This document shows positions 17,421-26,488 of a stretch of DNA of 64,000 nt, one piece after another. This DNA is from VBOC01 sp964512655 (lineage in GTDB: Bacteria > Bacteroidota > Ignavibacteria > UBA10030 > SZUA-254). The notes under the pieces were generated by a model. The model searched no databases, was not told the DNA's origin, and worked only from the letters and a program-made list of their open reading frames with translations. Numbering within the stretch: the first letter of the stretch is position 1; every line of letters begins with the position of its first letter. The stretch spans positions 112,355-176,354 of the forward strand of contig CAZEJT010000006.1 in the NCBI GenBank assembly GCA_964512655.1. The letters run 5' to 3'. The position numbers and the translations under genes are program-made.

Positions 17421-17433
17421 AGGGCGCGGCTAC
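17411..17433 (-). repeat. REP-like palindrome that supplies the anti-sigma stop codon
   Basis: CGCGCCC, loop TGAA, GGGCGCG, then CTAC at 17430-17433 (GTAG on the - strand). The anti-sigma TGA stop (17418-17420) is formed by the loop. Confidence 0.8.
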
Positions 17434-17490
17434 AAAAGATAGGGCCTCCGCCTTTGTAGTTACAGGCTTCAGCGTGCGTCGTTCGGGACA

Positions 17491-17513
17491 CGCCGGCTGA
17501 AGCCGGCGACTAC
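17491..17513 (-). repeat. REP-like palindrome, CTAC-tailed
   Basis: CGCCGGC, loop TGAA, GCCGGCG, then CTAC at 17510-17513. Between this and the previous element a lone GTAG at 17456 heads a degenerate stem, so the gap may hold a three-part REP cluster. Confidence 0.8.
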
Positions 17514-17577
17514 CGGGATTTCTCCTCTCCTTCTTCAATTTCCCCATCAGATCATGTGATCCTGGCCTCCTGCCACC

Positions 17578-17606
17578 TTGCTTCTAAGACCGTTTTTTGA
17601 TACTAT
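17578..17606 (+). promoter_or_regulatory. possible promoter for the sugar kinase gene
   Basis: TTGCTT at 17578-17583, 17-bp spacer, TACTAT at 17601-17606, about 55 nt before the kinase ATG. Confidence 0.45.
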
Positions 17607-17660
17607 GGGGGGCATTATTCGGCAACCAGTCACACACGCGAGGGCAAGGGTACACTACCG

Positions 17661-18596
17661 ATGAGCGAGCAGGTCCGATTCGTGATCGGAGTCGACGGCG
17701 GCGGTACAAAGACCGACGCGTTGATCGTCGGACTCGACGGCACGATCGTGGCGGAGTGCCACAGCGGACCGACGCACCTCGGACGCGTCGGGATTCCTCA
17801 GGCCGCTGAAACACTCTTCGACCTGATCGCCGAATGCTGCAAGAAAGCCGACTGTACACCGGAAGCGCTCCAGAACATCGTGCTCGGAATCGCCGGAGCG
17901 GGCCGCGGGATCGACAGAGCCGAGCTCGTCAACCAGATCCTTGGCATCGGTGTCCGCAGGAAGTTCCTCCTCAAGAACGTCCTCGTGGAAACGGACGCCC
18001 GCATCGCGCTCGAAGCGGCGCTGGCCGGGAAACCCGGGATTGTTCTGGTAGCGGGAACCGGCTCAATCGCGCTCTACCGCACGGAATCGGGAAGCCTCCT
18101 GCGGGCCGGAGGTTGGGGATTCGTGCTGGGGGACGAAGGAGGCGGCTACGCAATCGCCCGGGATGCGCTCAACATGGTCATGCGCCAGCATGACGGACGG
18201 CTTGAGAAGACTCTCCTGACCCCGAAAGCGCTGCAGCACTTTGCGGTGTCGAGTACGGACGAACTGATCTCGAAAATCTATCACGACAGGGTGGACCTCT
18301 CGGCATTTGCTCCCTCCATCTTCGAAGCAGTCAACGAACGCGACCGGTTCGCTCACGCAGTTCTCGTGAAGGGGGCAAACGAGCTGGTGGAACTGGTAAG
18401 AGTGCTGACGATGCAGGCACGCCCGAAGATGAAATTGCCGGTCGTGTGCATGGGGCGGCTTCTTGACACGGAGAATGTCTACGCCAAGATGGTCAAGGAG
18501 AAAATTGCCCACTCGCTTCCGCATGTAGTTGTCCAGAAGCCCAAGTTTCCGGCTGCCTTCGGAGCCGCGATTCTCGGGTTGAATGCGTTTCGTTGA
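17661..18596 (+). CDS. BadF/BadG/BcrA/BcrD-type ATPase, likely N-acetylglucosamine (amino sugar) kinase
   Basis: A 311-residue ASKHA-fold kinase. The phosphate-1 loop is VIGVDGGGTKTDALIVG near the N-terminus; phosphate-2 is VAGTGSIALY (about residues 131-140), followed by GGWGFVLGDEGGGYAIARDA, which is typical of N-acetylglucosamine kinase relatives. It likely phosphorylates an N-acetylated amino sugar. The next gene encodes a NagZ-type beta-N-acetylglucosaminidase, which releases such sugars from cell-wall fragments, so a role in peptidoglycan recycling is a good inference. The exact substrate (GlcNAc or MurNAc) is not resolved by sequence alone. Confidence 0.85.
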   Translation: MSEQVRFVIGVDGGGTKTDALIVGLDGTIVAECHSGPTHLGRVGIPQAAETLFDLIAECCKKADCTPEALQNIVLGIAGAGRGIDRAELVNQILGIGVRRKFLLKNVLVETDARIALEAALAGKPGIVLVAGTGSIALYRTESGSLLRAGGWGFVLGDEGGGYAIARDALNMVMRQHDGRLEKTLLTPKALQHFAVSSTDELISKIYHDRVDLSAFAPSIFEAVNERDRFAHAVLVKGANELVELVRVLTMQARPKMKLPVVCMGRLLDTENVYAKMVKEKIAHSLPHVVVQKPKFPAAFGAAILGLNAFR

Positions 18597-18604
18597 GAAA
18601 CACC

Positions 18605-18619
18605 CCCGCCTTTGGCGGG
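18605..18619. repeat. GC-rich hairpin between kinase and glycosidase genes
   Basis: CCCGCC, loop TTT, GGCGGG. It has no GTAG foot and no T-run. It overlaps the earliest possible start (TTG at 18612) of the next gene and could hinder or control its translation. Confidence 0.4.
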
Positions 18620-21542
18620 AGGAACCCTTCTTCACATATTCTTAAGGCCAGGCATCACCTCTCGTTACAGAATTGCCCTCATCGCGGCGCTCGTCGCCGT
18701 ATCCCTCTGGGTGCTCGGCTGCGCAGGCGGCCCCCCTTCCGGCCGCAAGTACGCGTCAGAGTCCGATTTTGTTGTCTCCACGCTCAAGCGCCTGACCCTG
18801 AGCCAGAAAGTCAGCCAGATGGTCATGAGCAGAGCGTACGGCTACTATTACAGCAGCGGGAGCGACGAGTACCGACGCCTTAAAAGGCTCGTAAGACAAA
18901 GGCAGGTCGGCGGCCTCTGCTTTTTCCAGGGGGACGTGTACGAAACCGCTCTTCTGGTAAACCGCCTGCAGGGCCTGTCGGACGTCCCGCTTCTTATAGC
19001 GTCTGATTTCGAGTGGGGATCGGCGATGCGCATCAGAAGGGGAACGCGCTTCCCTGAGGCGATGGCTGTTGGAGCGACTCGAGACACCGCGATGGCCCGT
19101 GCGATCGGAAAAGCCGTAGCCCAGGAGGCGCGGGCGATGGGCGTCGGTCTTGATTTCGCCCCCGTCGCGGACGTCAACGTGAATCCCGACAACCCCGTCA
19201 TTAACACGCGCTCCTTCGGAGAGGATCCTGCCCTCGTGGCGTCCATGGCCGGGGCTTTCGCATCCGGCCTTCAGTCGGGAGGAGTACTTGCGACCGGCAA
19301 GCATTTCCCCGGACATGGAGACACACAGGTCGATTCGCATCTTGACCTCCCCATTATCAGCGCGCCGCGGAGCCGCCTCGACAGCGTAGAGCTTACTCCT
19401 TTTCGGGAGCTCATACGCCGCGGCGTTTCCTCGATGATGATCGCTCATTTGGAGGTTCCCGCTATCGAGGGGCAGCACGCATTGCCGGCGACGCTCTCGG
19501 GATCGATCGTCCAGGGCCTCCTCGAGAAACAGCTTGGGTTCGGAGGGCTCGTTATCACGGACGCGATGGACATGGGCGCGCTCATTCATGGATTCGGAGT
19601 GGACTCCTCGGCAATACGGGCAGTGGACGCCGGAGCGGACATTCTCCTGATCCCTCTCGACGAGGACCGTACCGTGGAGGCGATCGTGGCGGCCGTAAAG
19701 AGCGGGCGGCTTTCCGAAGCGAGGATCGACATGTCCGTACAGAAAATCCTTGCCGCGAAATGGTCGGTTGGAGTGTCGGACAACCGCCTCGTGGATCCGG
19801 AGAGGATCCAGGAAGCGGTTGCTACTCCCGAGCACCTCCTTCTCGCGAAGGAGGTTGCCCGGAAGTCGATCACCGTGCTGAAGAACGACTCGATTCTGCC
19901 GTTTCCCCGGTTCAACCACAAGAAGATTCTGAATGTCGTCATCACGGACGCGGAGCAGTCGCGGACGGAGATCAACCGGACTTCGAACCAGTGGCCGAAT
20001 GAGCCGACAGGGGACTACTTCAACGCCCAGCTCAGGAAGCGGTACGGAAACCTGTCGACCTACAGGATCGATCCCTCCGCCAACAGACTCGATTTCGATT
20101 CCGTCAGGTATCTCGCGAAGCGCGCGGACCTGATCCTCTGCTCGATCTTTTCGAAGGCGCACTCGGGTTCGGGACAGTTCGGCCTGCCGAAGGAGATCGT
20201 CGCATGCGTCCAGTCGCTCTTCGCGCTGAACCATCCGGTCGTCCTGATAGCGATCGGATCCCCGTATGTCCTCTCCGCGTTCCCGGACCCCTCGGCTTCC
20301 ATCTGCTCCTATTCCGATGCGGAGATTTCCTCGGAAGCGACAGCGGAAATCCTCTTCGGAGAAGTGCCTTCCAGAGGGAAGCTGCCCGTTACGGTTCCGG
20401 GAAAGTTCGCGTACGGGAGCGGCCTCGAACTGAATCAGGATGTTCTCCGGTACGATGTTCCTGAGAGCGCGGGTTTCCGGAGCGACTCGCTTGCACGCCT
20501 GGATGCGATCATGCAGAAGGCGATTTCAGATTCCGCATTTCCGGGTGGAGAACTCCTCATTTCGAAAGACGGAGCGGTCGTCTACAGCAAGCAGTTTGGC
20601 TCGCTTGAGTACAACGCCGCCAGCCCCCGGGTGAACAACGCCACGATGTACGATCTTGCCTCGGTGACGAAGGTGGTCGCTACGACGTCCGCACTCATGC
20701 GGCTGTACGAGGAAGGGAAGTTTGCACTTGATGATTCGGTCGTGAAAACGATTCCGGAGTTCGGCAATCATGGAAAGGAGAAGATTACCATCAGGAATCT
20801 CCTCCTTCACAATGCCGGACTTCCGCCGTTCAAGCGGCTCTACATGACGTGCACGTCGCCTCAGCAGGCGCTTGATTCAGTCTATCAAACGGAAATGATC
20901 TACCGGACGGGTGATTCGACGATTTACAGCGATTTTGATTTTATCCTTCTCGGCAAGATTGTCGAGCGCGTTTCAGGCGCCGCGCTCAACGATTACGTGG
21001 ATTCAGTATTCTTCGAACCGCTCGGGATGACACGGACGATGTTCCGTCCGCCGGAGTCCCTCTTCGGCAACATCGCCCCGACGGAGTTCGACAGCGTGTA
21101 CAGGAAGCAGCTCGTAAGGGGCGTGGTTCACGACGAGAATGCCTATCTGTTGGGAGGAGTATCAGGCCACGCGGGCCTTTTCTCGAATGCGCAGGATCTG
21201 GCGGTGTTCATGCAGATGCTGATGAACGGCGGCTCGTACGGCGGGAGGCGGTACCTCAAGCCGGAAACGATCTCCCTCTTTACAACGAAGCAGGATCAGA
21301 AAAGCACGAGAGCGCTCGGCTGGGATACAAAGACCGTCAAGGGATACAGCACAGCCGGATCTCTATTCAGCGAACGGTCGTTCGGCCACACCGGCTTTAC
21401 CGGGACGTCAATCTGGGCTGACCCTGATCGCAGGATCGTATCGATCCTGCTTACAAATCGGGTTTATCCTACGCGCGCCAACAACAAGCTCGTCCAGGTG
21501 AGGCCGAAAGTACATGACGCGATCATCAGGGCTCTTAGGTAA
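18612..21542 (+). CDS. NagZ-like GH3 glycosidase fused to a serine beta-lactamase-fold domain (lipoprotein)
   Basis: A 976-residue envelope protein. A lipobox (LWVLGC, Cys37 from the first possible start) precedes a GH3 beta-N-acetylglucosaminidase domain (about residues 55-375) with KHFPGHGD, the Asp-x-His pair in VDSHLDLP, and the nucleophile region ITDAMDMG. A GH3 C-terminal domain follows (to about 600). The last 360 residues are a class C beta-lactamase/esterase-like domain with Ser684-x-x-Lys687 (SVTK), YSD and HTG. This fusion is known in Bacteroidota. The start is uncertain: there is no ATG before the signal, and TTG at 18612 sits in a hairpin. Together with the upstream kinase it suggests cell-wall turnover. 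Confidence 0.88.
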   Translation: MAGGTLLHIFLRPGITSRYRIALIAALVAVSLWVLGCAGGPPSGRKYASESDFVVSTLKRLTLSQKVSQMVMSRAYGYYYSSGSDEYRRLKRLVRQRQVGGLCFFQGDVYETALLVNRLQGLSDVPLLIASDFEWGSAMRIRRGTRFPEAMAVGATRDTAMARAIGKAVAQEARAMGVGLDFAPVADVNVNPDNPVINTRSFGEDPALVASMAGAFASGLQSGGVLATGKHFPGHGDTQVDSHLDLPIISAPRSRLDSVELTPFRELIRRGVSSMMIAHLEVPAIEGQHALPATLSGSIVQGLLEKQLGFGGLVITDAMDMGALIHGFGVDSSAIRAVDAGADILLIPLDEDRTVEAIVAAVKSGRLSEARIDMSVQKILAAKWSVGVSDNRLVDPERIQEAVATPEHLLLAKEVARKSITVLKNDSILPFPRFNHKKILNVVITDAEQSRTEINRTSNQWPNEPTGDYFNAQLRKRYGNLSTYRIDPSANRLDFDSVRYLAKRADLILCSIFSKAHSGSGQFGLPKEIVACVQSLFALNHPVVLIAIGSPYVLSAFPDPSASICSYSDAEISSEATAEILFGEVPSRGKLPVTVPGKFAYGSGLELNQDVLRYDVPESAGFRSDSLARLDAIMQKAISDSAFPGGELLISKDGAVVYSKQFGSLEYNAASPRVNNATMYDLASVTKVVATTSALMRLYEEGKFALDDSVVKTIPEFGNHGKEKITIRNLLLHNAGLPPFKRLYMTCTSPQQALDSVYQTEMIYRTGDSTIYSDFDFILLGKIVERVSGAALNDYVDSVFFEPLGMTRTMFRPPESLFGNIAPTEFDSVYRKQLVRGVVHDENAYLLGGVSGHAGLFSNAQDLAVFMQMLMNGGSYGGRRYLKPETISLFTTKQDQKSTRALGWDTKTVKGYSTAGSLFSERSFGHTGFTGTSIWADPDRRIVSILLTNRVYPTRANNKLVQVRPKVHDAIIRALR

Positions 21543-21717
21543 CTGACCTCTAGTCGTTGACTCCTCCGGGAGGAATTCTCAACCCTGCAGAATATGTCCC
21601 GCTGGCCGACGGGCAAGCAATAGATTGTCCCATTGCTCGGGTGAGCGCAAACGCTGCTCTGAGCTCGATCCGCGAGACCAGAAAACCGATTTCTAGATCA
21701 ATCTTCGAGTACACCCA

Positions 21718-23136
21718 ATGAATCGCCGTGTGACGATTATTGTGTTGGCCGCTGTCCTCTCAGGACGCGCAGTTTCTCAAGATTCAGTCTCGATATCGGA
21801 TTTCCGATACCCTGAAACCAAGGCGATCGATTGGAAGGCAAGCGTGGACGGGACGTTCCGGCAGCAGGACCAAGAGAATTCGCCAATCTTGTACACCCTG
21901 CCGCCGTTGTCCCATTATCGGGCCGGTCATGGAGTCGAGACCGATAACATTTTGGATGGGGATTACAACGCAGCTACGACCTTTCTTTTATTCCATTCGA
22001 AGGAGAACCACGACCAAAACCTGAAAGTAACCGGATCGGGCCGCTATTCGCATTCTCGGGAAGTGCAATCGACATACGATACGTCATCGCAAGAGGAGGA
22101 AATAACCCGTTCACACTGGGAGGCCTCGGTGATTGTGGATTGGTCGTACCTGCACTATTTATCCGAGGAAGGATTTCATATTCTGGGCTCGACCAAGGCG
22201 AATTACTCGGTATACGGTTCTCTACAAGATGACAACCTTACTCCACCCGGGTATCGGACATCGAACCACGCGCTCTACCGTTCTTATGAGGTAAGCTTCA
22301 TGGGATCGCTCGGTTTTGGCTACGGAAGGATGCGGGATGGAACCTTTATCTTCAGGACTCTCAGGATCGTCGAACGATTGAAAGAGGACGGGCTCATTGC
22401 GCGTTCTCTCAGCCGCGCAGAAATGCTCGAATTGGCAGACCGGATCGCCCGTAAGAGAGAATATACGACTAATTTCGAGCGGCCCGACAAGTATTTCGTT
22501 CAGGATGTAGTGGATGAGCTGATAAAATTGGGGTTAATTGGCCCCGGTACCGTACCACCATATTCCACTCTGAGAATTACGGAGGGCTTTCAGGAGAGTC
22601 TTGAAACGAGGATGTTCGGTTGGCGAGTATATTATGCCTTTAACGACATCCATACGCAGTCCAAATATGGTGATTATTACTCATCGTATTCGAGCGAGTC
22701 GTTTGGGGATAGCTGGGCACACATTCATGAGCTCGGGTTTGAATATGGGAGGCCGCTCTCCCTTAACACTCATTTCTCCGGACGGGTCTATGCCGACATT
22801 CCTATCCATGATCCGGAGACGCGATCGACTTTGAACGCAACTGCTGCTCTCAGCCACCAGGTCGGAGAGCGGCTGGAACTGGACGGAACATATTCATTTC
22901 TCTGGGGTCAGCTATCGACCCCGTTCGCCAATGACGCATCCTATACCAGGGCAACTCTCCACACGCTTCAGGGAAATTTCGTATATTTCCTGGAAGATCG
23001 CCTGAGGTCCGTCGTCGGAATCACATATACCTCCTTGAGCGATCGCGCCTACAATTACTATTCTCGAATTACTCCTGACTCGCTAAGTCGTTGGAACCTG
23101 ACGATTTCATTCGGTTTTTCGTATAACATCATTTAA
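21718..23136 (+). CDS. putative outer-membrane beta-barrel protein
   Basis: I do not recognise the family. The 472-residue protein has a signal peptide (TIIVLAAVLSGRAVSQ). Long stretches alternate polar and aromatic residues, and the chain ends in RWNLTISFGFSYNII, with an alternating aromatic C-terminus as in outer-membrane beta-barrels. Polar, tyrosine-rich segments dominate (for example YGDYYSSYSSES). Codon use is visibly more AT-rich than in the neighbouring genes, a sign of possible transfer or relaxed constraint. It stands alone: 175 bp after the glycosidase and 22 bp before the P5C dehydrogenase gene, with no recognised promoter. Confidence 0.6.
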   Translation: MNRRVTIIVLAAVLSGRAVSQDSVSISDFRYPETKAIDWKASVDGTFRQQDQENSPILYTLPPLSHYRAGHGVETDNILDGDYNAATTFLLFHSKENHDQNLKVTGSGRYSHSREVQSTYDTSSQEEEITRSHWEASVIVDWSYLHYLSEEGFHILGSTKANYSVYGSLQDDNLTPPGYRTSNHALYRSYEVSFMGSLGFGYGRMRDGTFIFRTLRIVERLKEDGLIARSLSRAEMLELADRIARKREYTTNFERPDKYFVQDVVDELIKLGLIGPGTVPPYSTLRITEGFQESLETRMFGWRVYYAFNDIHTQSKYGDYYSSYSSESFGDSWAHIHELGFEYGRPLSLNTHFSGRVYADIPIHDPETRSTLNATAALSHQVGERLELDGTYSFLWGQLSTPFANDASYTRATLHTLQGNFVYFLEDRLRSVVGITYTSLSDRAYNYYSRITPDSLSRWNLTISFGFSYNII

Positions 23137-23158
23137 GATAGCCAACTCCGCACCGCCT

Positions 23159-24715
23159 ATGGAAATCCCCAAATTCAAGAACGAACTTACAACCGACTGG
23201 TCGAAACCTGCCAACCGGCAGAAGCAGAGCGCGGCGCTGGCTGCGCTCGAACGACTGCTTGGTGAAGAGTACCCGAACATCATCGGGGGCGAGAGGGTAA
23301 CGTTCCCGAACAAGATCAATTCACTTAATCCCTCGGACCCGTCTCAAATAGTGGGTGTCTTCCAGAAGGGAACGCCCGACTCAGCAGTCAAGGCGCTCTC
23401 TGTCGCGTTAAAGGCCTTCGAGACATGGCGTTACGTTGAGCCGGAGACGCGAGCGGGATATCTATTCAAGGCCGCAAAAATAATGCGAGCCCGTCGCTTC
23501 GAGCTGAACGCGGCGGAGATCCTCGAGGTGGGGAAAACCTGGCCAGAGGCGGATGCGGACGTGGCGGAGGCGATCGACTTCTGCGAATTTTACGCAAGAG
23601 AGATGATAAGGTATGCCGGAGCAAAGCTCCCGATTCAGCTTCCGGGCGAAAAGGATCAGCTGGTGTATATACCACTGGGCGTGGGCGTCATCATTCCGCC
23701 GTGGAATTTCCCTCTTGCCATCCTCACCGGCATGACCACCGCGGCCATCGTTGCGGGCAACACCGTTGTCCTGAAGCCGTCGAGCGATTCTCCCCTTGTC
23801 GGCTACAAGTTCATGGAGATCCTGCAGGAGGCTGGCGTTCCTCCGGGTGTCGTGAATTTCGTGAGCGGTCCGGGCGGGGCAGTCGGGAACACGCTGGTGA
23901 CACATCCGAACATACGCTTCATCGCATTCACGGGGTCCAAGGAAGTCGGAATCCAGATCAATACGGAGGGAGCGAAGGTCCAGCCCGGCCAGCGCTGGCT
24001 CAAGCGCATTGTCGCGGAGATGGGCGGGAAAGATTCCATCATCGTCGATCACGAGACTAATCTCGATGAGGCCGCCGCCGGGGTGATCGTATCGGCCTTC
24101 GGGTTCCAGGGCCAGAAGTGCTCCGCCTGTTCGAGAGTGATCGTCGACGAGAGGATCTACGATGATTTCGTGGAGCTCCTCGCAAAGCGCGCCGAATCAA
24201 TCACGGTCGGCCCTGCGAAGGAGATGAGCAACTATATGGGGCCCGTCATCAACAAGGGCTCGATGGATAATATCCTGCGCTATATCGACACTGCGAAAAA
24301 GGAGGGGGGCAGAGTCGTCGCCGGGGGCGGCCCGGCCGGTGGAGATGGCTACTTTGTCCGTCCGACTGTCGTCGCCGATGTCGATCCGAAAGCGACCATC
24401 TCGCAGGAAGAGATCTTCGGACCCGTGCTTGCGGTCATAAAGGCGAAGGACTTCGATGACGCAATCGGGATCGCGAACAACACCGAGTTTGGACTGACGG
24501 GCGGCGTGTATTCGAAGAACAGGAAGAAGCTCGACAAGGCGAAAAACGAATTCTACTGCGGCAACCTGTACCTGAACCGGAAGTGCACGGGCGCCATGGT
24601 GGGCGCCCATCCCTTCGGCGGATTCAACATGAGCGGCACGGATTCAAAGGCCGGAGGGCAGGATTACCTGCTCCTATTCCTGCAGGCAAAGTCCATCGCA
24701 GAAAAAGTGAAGTAG
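23159..24715 (+). CDS. pruA: L-glutamate gamma-semialdehyde (1-pyrroline-5-carboxylate) dehydrogenase
   Basis: Oxidises glutamate semialdehyde to glutamate with NAD in proline and arginine catabolism. The 518 residues match the monofunctional RocA/PruA type rather than the PutA fusion. Visible are the cofactor loop IPPWNFPLAI, FTGSKEVG, the catalytic Glu region VAEMGGKDSIIV, and the catalytic Cys in GFQGQKCSACSR. The C-terminal GGFNMSGTDSKAGG is typical of P5CDH. No proline dehydrogenase is adjacent. The ATG at 23159 has no strong ribosome site. Confidence 0.93.
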   Translation: MEIPKFKNELTTDWSKPANRQKQSAALAALERLLGEEYPNIIGGERVTFPNKINSLNPSDPSQIVGVFQKGTPDSAVKALSVALKAFETWRYVEPETRAGYLFKAAKIMRARRFELNAAEILEVGKTWPEADADVAEAIDFCEFYAREMIRYAGAKLPIQLPGEKDQLVYIPLGVGVIIPPWNFPLAILTGMTTAAIVAGNTVVLKPSSDSPLVGYKFMEILQEAGVPPGVVNFVSGPGGAVGNTLVTHPNIRFIAFTGSKEVGIQINTEGAKVQPGQRWLKRIVAEMGGKDSIIVDHETNLDEAAAGVIVSAFGFQGQKCSACSRVIVDERIYDDFVELLAKRAESITVGPAKEMSNYMGPVINKGSMDNILRYIDTAKKEGGRVVAGGGPAGGDGYFVRPTVVADVDPKATISQEEIFGPVLAVIKAKDFDDAIGIANNTEFGLTGGVYSKNRKKLDKAKNEFYCGNLYLNRKCTGAMVGAHPFGGFNMSGTDSKAGGQDYLLLFLQAKSIAEKVK

Positions 24716-24780
24716 CAAATCGCGACGCCGGCGCCTACCAAAGCGAAGGACAGTCTCAGTCAACATAGATGTAATCTCGC

Positions 24781-25950
24781 ATGAAAATCCACGAGTACCA
24801 AGGGAAGTCGATACTCCGGAAATTCAACGTAAAGGTTCCCCAGGGAGAACCCGCATTCACTCCGGATGAGGCGGTCGATGTCGCGAAGCGGCTCGGCGGC
24901 TCTGTCTGGGTCGTGAAGGCGCAGATCCACGCCGGCGGAAGGGGAAAAGGCGGCGGAGTGAAGATCGCGAAATCGTTGGATGAGGTCAGATCGCTTGCAG
25001 GTCAGATCCTCGGAATGCGGCTCGTTACCCACCAGACAGGTCCTGAGGGCAGGATAGTCCACCGCCTCCTCATCGAACAGGGAGTATCGATCGCCAGAGA
25101 GCTGTATGTGGGAGTGACGCTCGACAGGTCCGCATCGCAGGATGTCGTCATGGCCTCGAGCCAGGGGGGCGTGGAGATCGAGCAGGTGGCCGAGGAGCAT
25201 CCGGAGCTGATCCTGAAGGAATATGTCGATCCGTCGATCGGATTTCGAGAGTATCAGGCGCGCGCCCTGGCGTTCGGCCTCGGACTTTCGGGGGATGCCT
25301 TCAAGCATGCCGTCCGGTTTCTTCTTGCACTCTATGAGGCATACATGGCGTCGGACGCATCTCTCGCCGAGATCAACCCTCTCGTGGTCACAACGGGCGG
25401 CGATGTGCTGGCGCTTGACGCGAAGATGAATATCGACGATAACGCCCTTGGGCGGCACCCTGAGTTTGCCGAGATGAGGGACATCAACGAGGAGGATCCT
25501 CTCGAAATCGAGGCCTCCAAATACAACCTGAACTACATCAAGCTCGACGGGAATGTGGGCTGCATGGTGAACGGCGCCGGACTTGCCATGGCGACGATGG
25601 ATATCATCAAGCTCGCCGGGGGAGAGCCGGCGAACTTCCTCGATGTCGGCGGCGGCGCAAACGTGAAGACCGTCTCGAACGGCTTCAAGATCATCCTCTC
25701 CGACAAGAATGTGAAGGCCGTTCTCATCAATATCTTCGGTGGGATCGTCCGCTGCGACCGCGTTGCGAACGGGGTGGTCGAGGCCGCACGGAACGTGCAC
25801 GTGAATGTCCCGGTTGTTATCCGGCTTGAGGGGACGAACGCTCCTGAGGCGCGGGAGATCCTTGCAAAGTCGGGCCTGAATTTCGCGGTAGCGTCCGATC
25901 TCCGCGACGCCGCTGAAAAGGTAACGAACACGATAAGGAAAGCATCATGA
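24781..25950 (+). CDS. sucC: succinate-CoA ligase (ADP-forming) subunit beta
   Basis: TCA-cycle enzyme subunit that couples succinyl-CoA hydrolysis to nucleotide triphosphate formation. At 389 residues it is full length. An ATP-grasp N-terminal half begins MKIHEYQGKSILRKF and contains KAQIHAGGRGKGGGVK; the C-terminal CoA-ligase half has NVGCMVNGAGLAMATMD and NIFGGIVRCDRVA. The alpha subunit gene (sucD), usually next to it, is not in the window. The DinB-like gene overlaps its stop by 4 bp (ATGA), so the expected partner position is taken by an unrelated gene. Confidence 0.96.
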   Translation: MKIHEYQGKSILRKFNVKVPQGEPAFTPDEAVDVAKRLGGSVWVVKAQIHAGGRGKGGGVKIAKSLDEVRSLAGQILGMRLVTHQTGPEGRIVHRLLIEQGVSIARELYVGVTLDRSASQDVVMASSQGGVEIEQVAEEHPELILKEYVDPSIGFREYQARALAFGLGLSGDAFKHAVRFLLALYEAYMASDASLAEINPLVVTTGGDVLALDAKMNIDDNALGRHPEFAEMRDINEEDPLEIEASKYNLNYIKLDGNVGCMVNGAGLAMATMDIIKLAGGEPANFLDVGGGANVKTVSNGFKIILSDKNVKAVLINIFGGIVRCDRVANGVVEAARNVHVNVPVVIRLEGTNAPEAREILAKSGLNFAVASDLRDAAEKVTNTIRKAS

Positions 25951-26486
25951 AAAAGATTACGTCGGTCGCCGGCATTAAAGATCCGTATACAAAGAGAATC
26001 TTGTCGAACCTCCTCGGCAAGGACGCGTTCAAGGTGTACAAGAAAACCCCCGTGTCGATCAAGAAATCCCTGCGCGGATTGAAGGATCGCGATCTCTCCA
26101 CGCCGCCTGCCCGGGGCAAATGGACAGTTGCCCAGATCATGGCGCATCTCTGCGACGCGGAAATCGTCACAAGCTGGCGCTACCGGCTTGCGATTTCTGA
26201 ATCGGGATGCCCGATCCATGCGTTCGATCAGGACAAGTGGGCCGACAATCTATCGTACGATTCCGCCGACTGCAGGAAGAAGCTGGATCTCTTTGTCCTG
26301 CTGCGCCGCGAAAACATCGAGCTCCTGGAATCTCTTACCCCCAAGCAGTGGAAACGCTACGGCATGCACGATGAGCGAGGAAAAGAAACGATTGAGCGCA
26401 TGATGCAGATGATCGCCGGCCACGACATCAACCACGTCAGGCAGATCGAGGAGATGGGGAAGAAGTTCCGCCGCCGCCGGGCCTGA
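25947..26486 (+). CDS. DinB-superfamily putative metal-dependent protein
   Basis: A 179-residue four-helix protein of the DinB/YfiT type. The putative metal ligands are the His in AQIMAHLCDAE (about residue 72) and the two histidines in AGHDINHVRQIEE near the C-terminus. Members include thiol transferases and bacillithiol S-transferases, but this one cannot be assigned a reaction. Its ATG overlaps the sucC stop and its own stop lies 2 bp before the gatB start, so it is translated in a sucC-dinB-gatB chain. Confidence 0.8.
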   Translation: MKKITSVAGIKDPYTKRILSNLLGKDAFKVYKKTPVSIKKSLRGLKDRDLSTPPARGKWTVAQIMAHLCDAEIVTSWRYRLAISESGCPIHAFDQDKWADNLSYDSADCRKKLDLFVLLRRENIELLESLTPKQWKRYGMHDERGKETIERMMQMIAGHDINHVRQIEEMGKKFRRRRA

Positions 26487-26488
26487 CG

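Noticed and set aside
18756..20234. A 492-codon - strand frame opposite the NagZ fusion
   Set aside because: Antisense shadow; the + strand frame carries clear GH3 motifs over the same bases.
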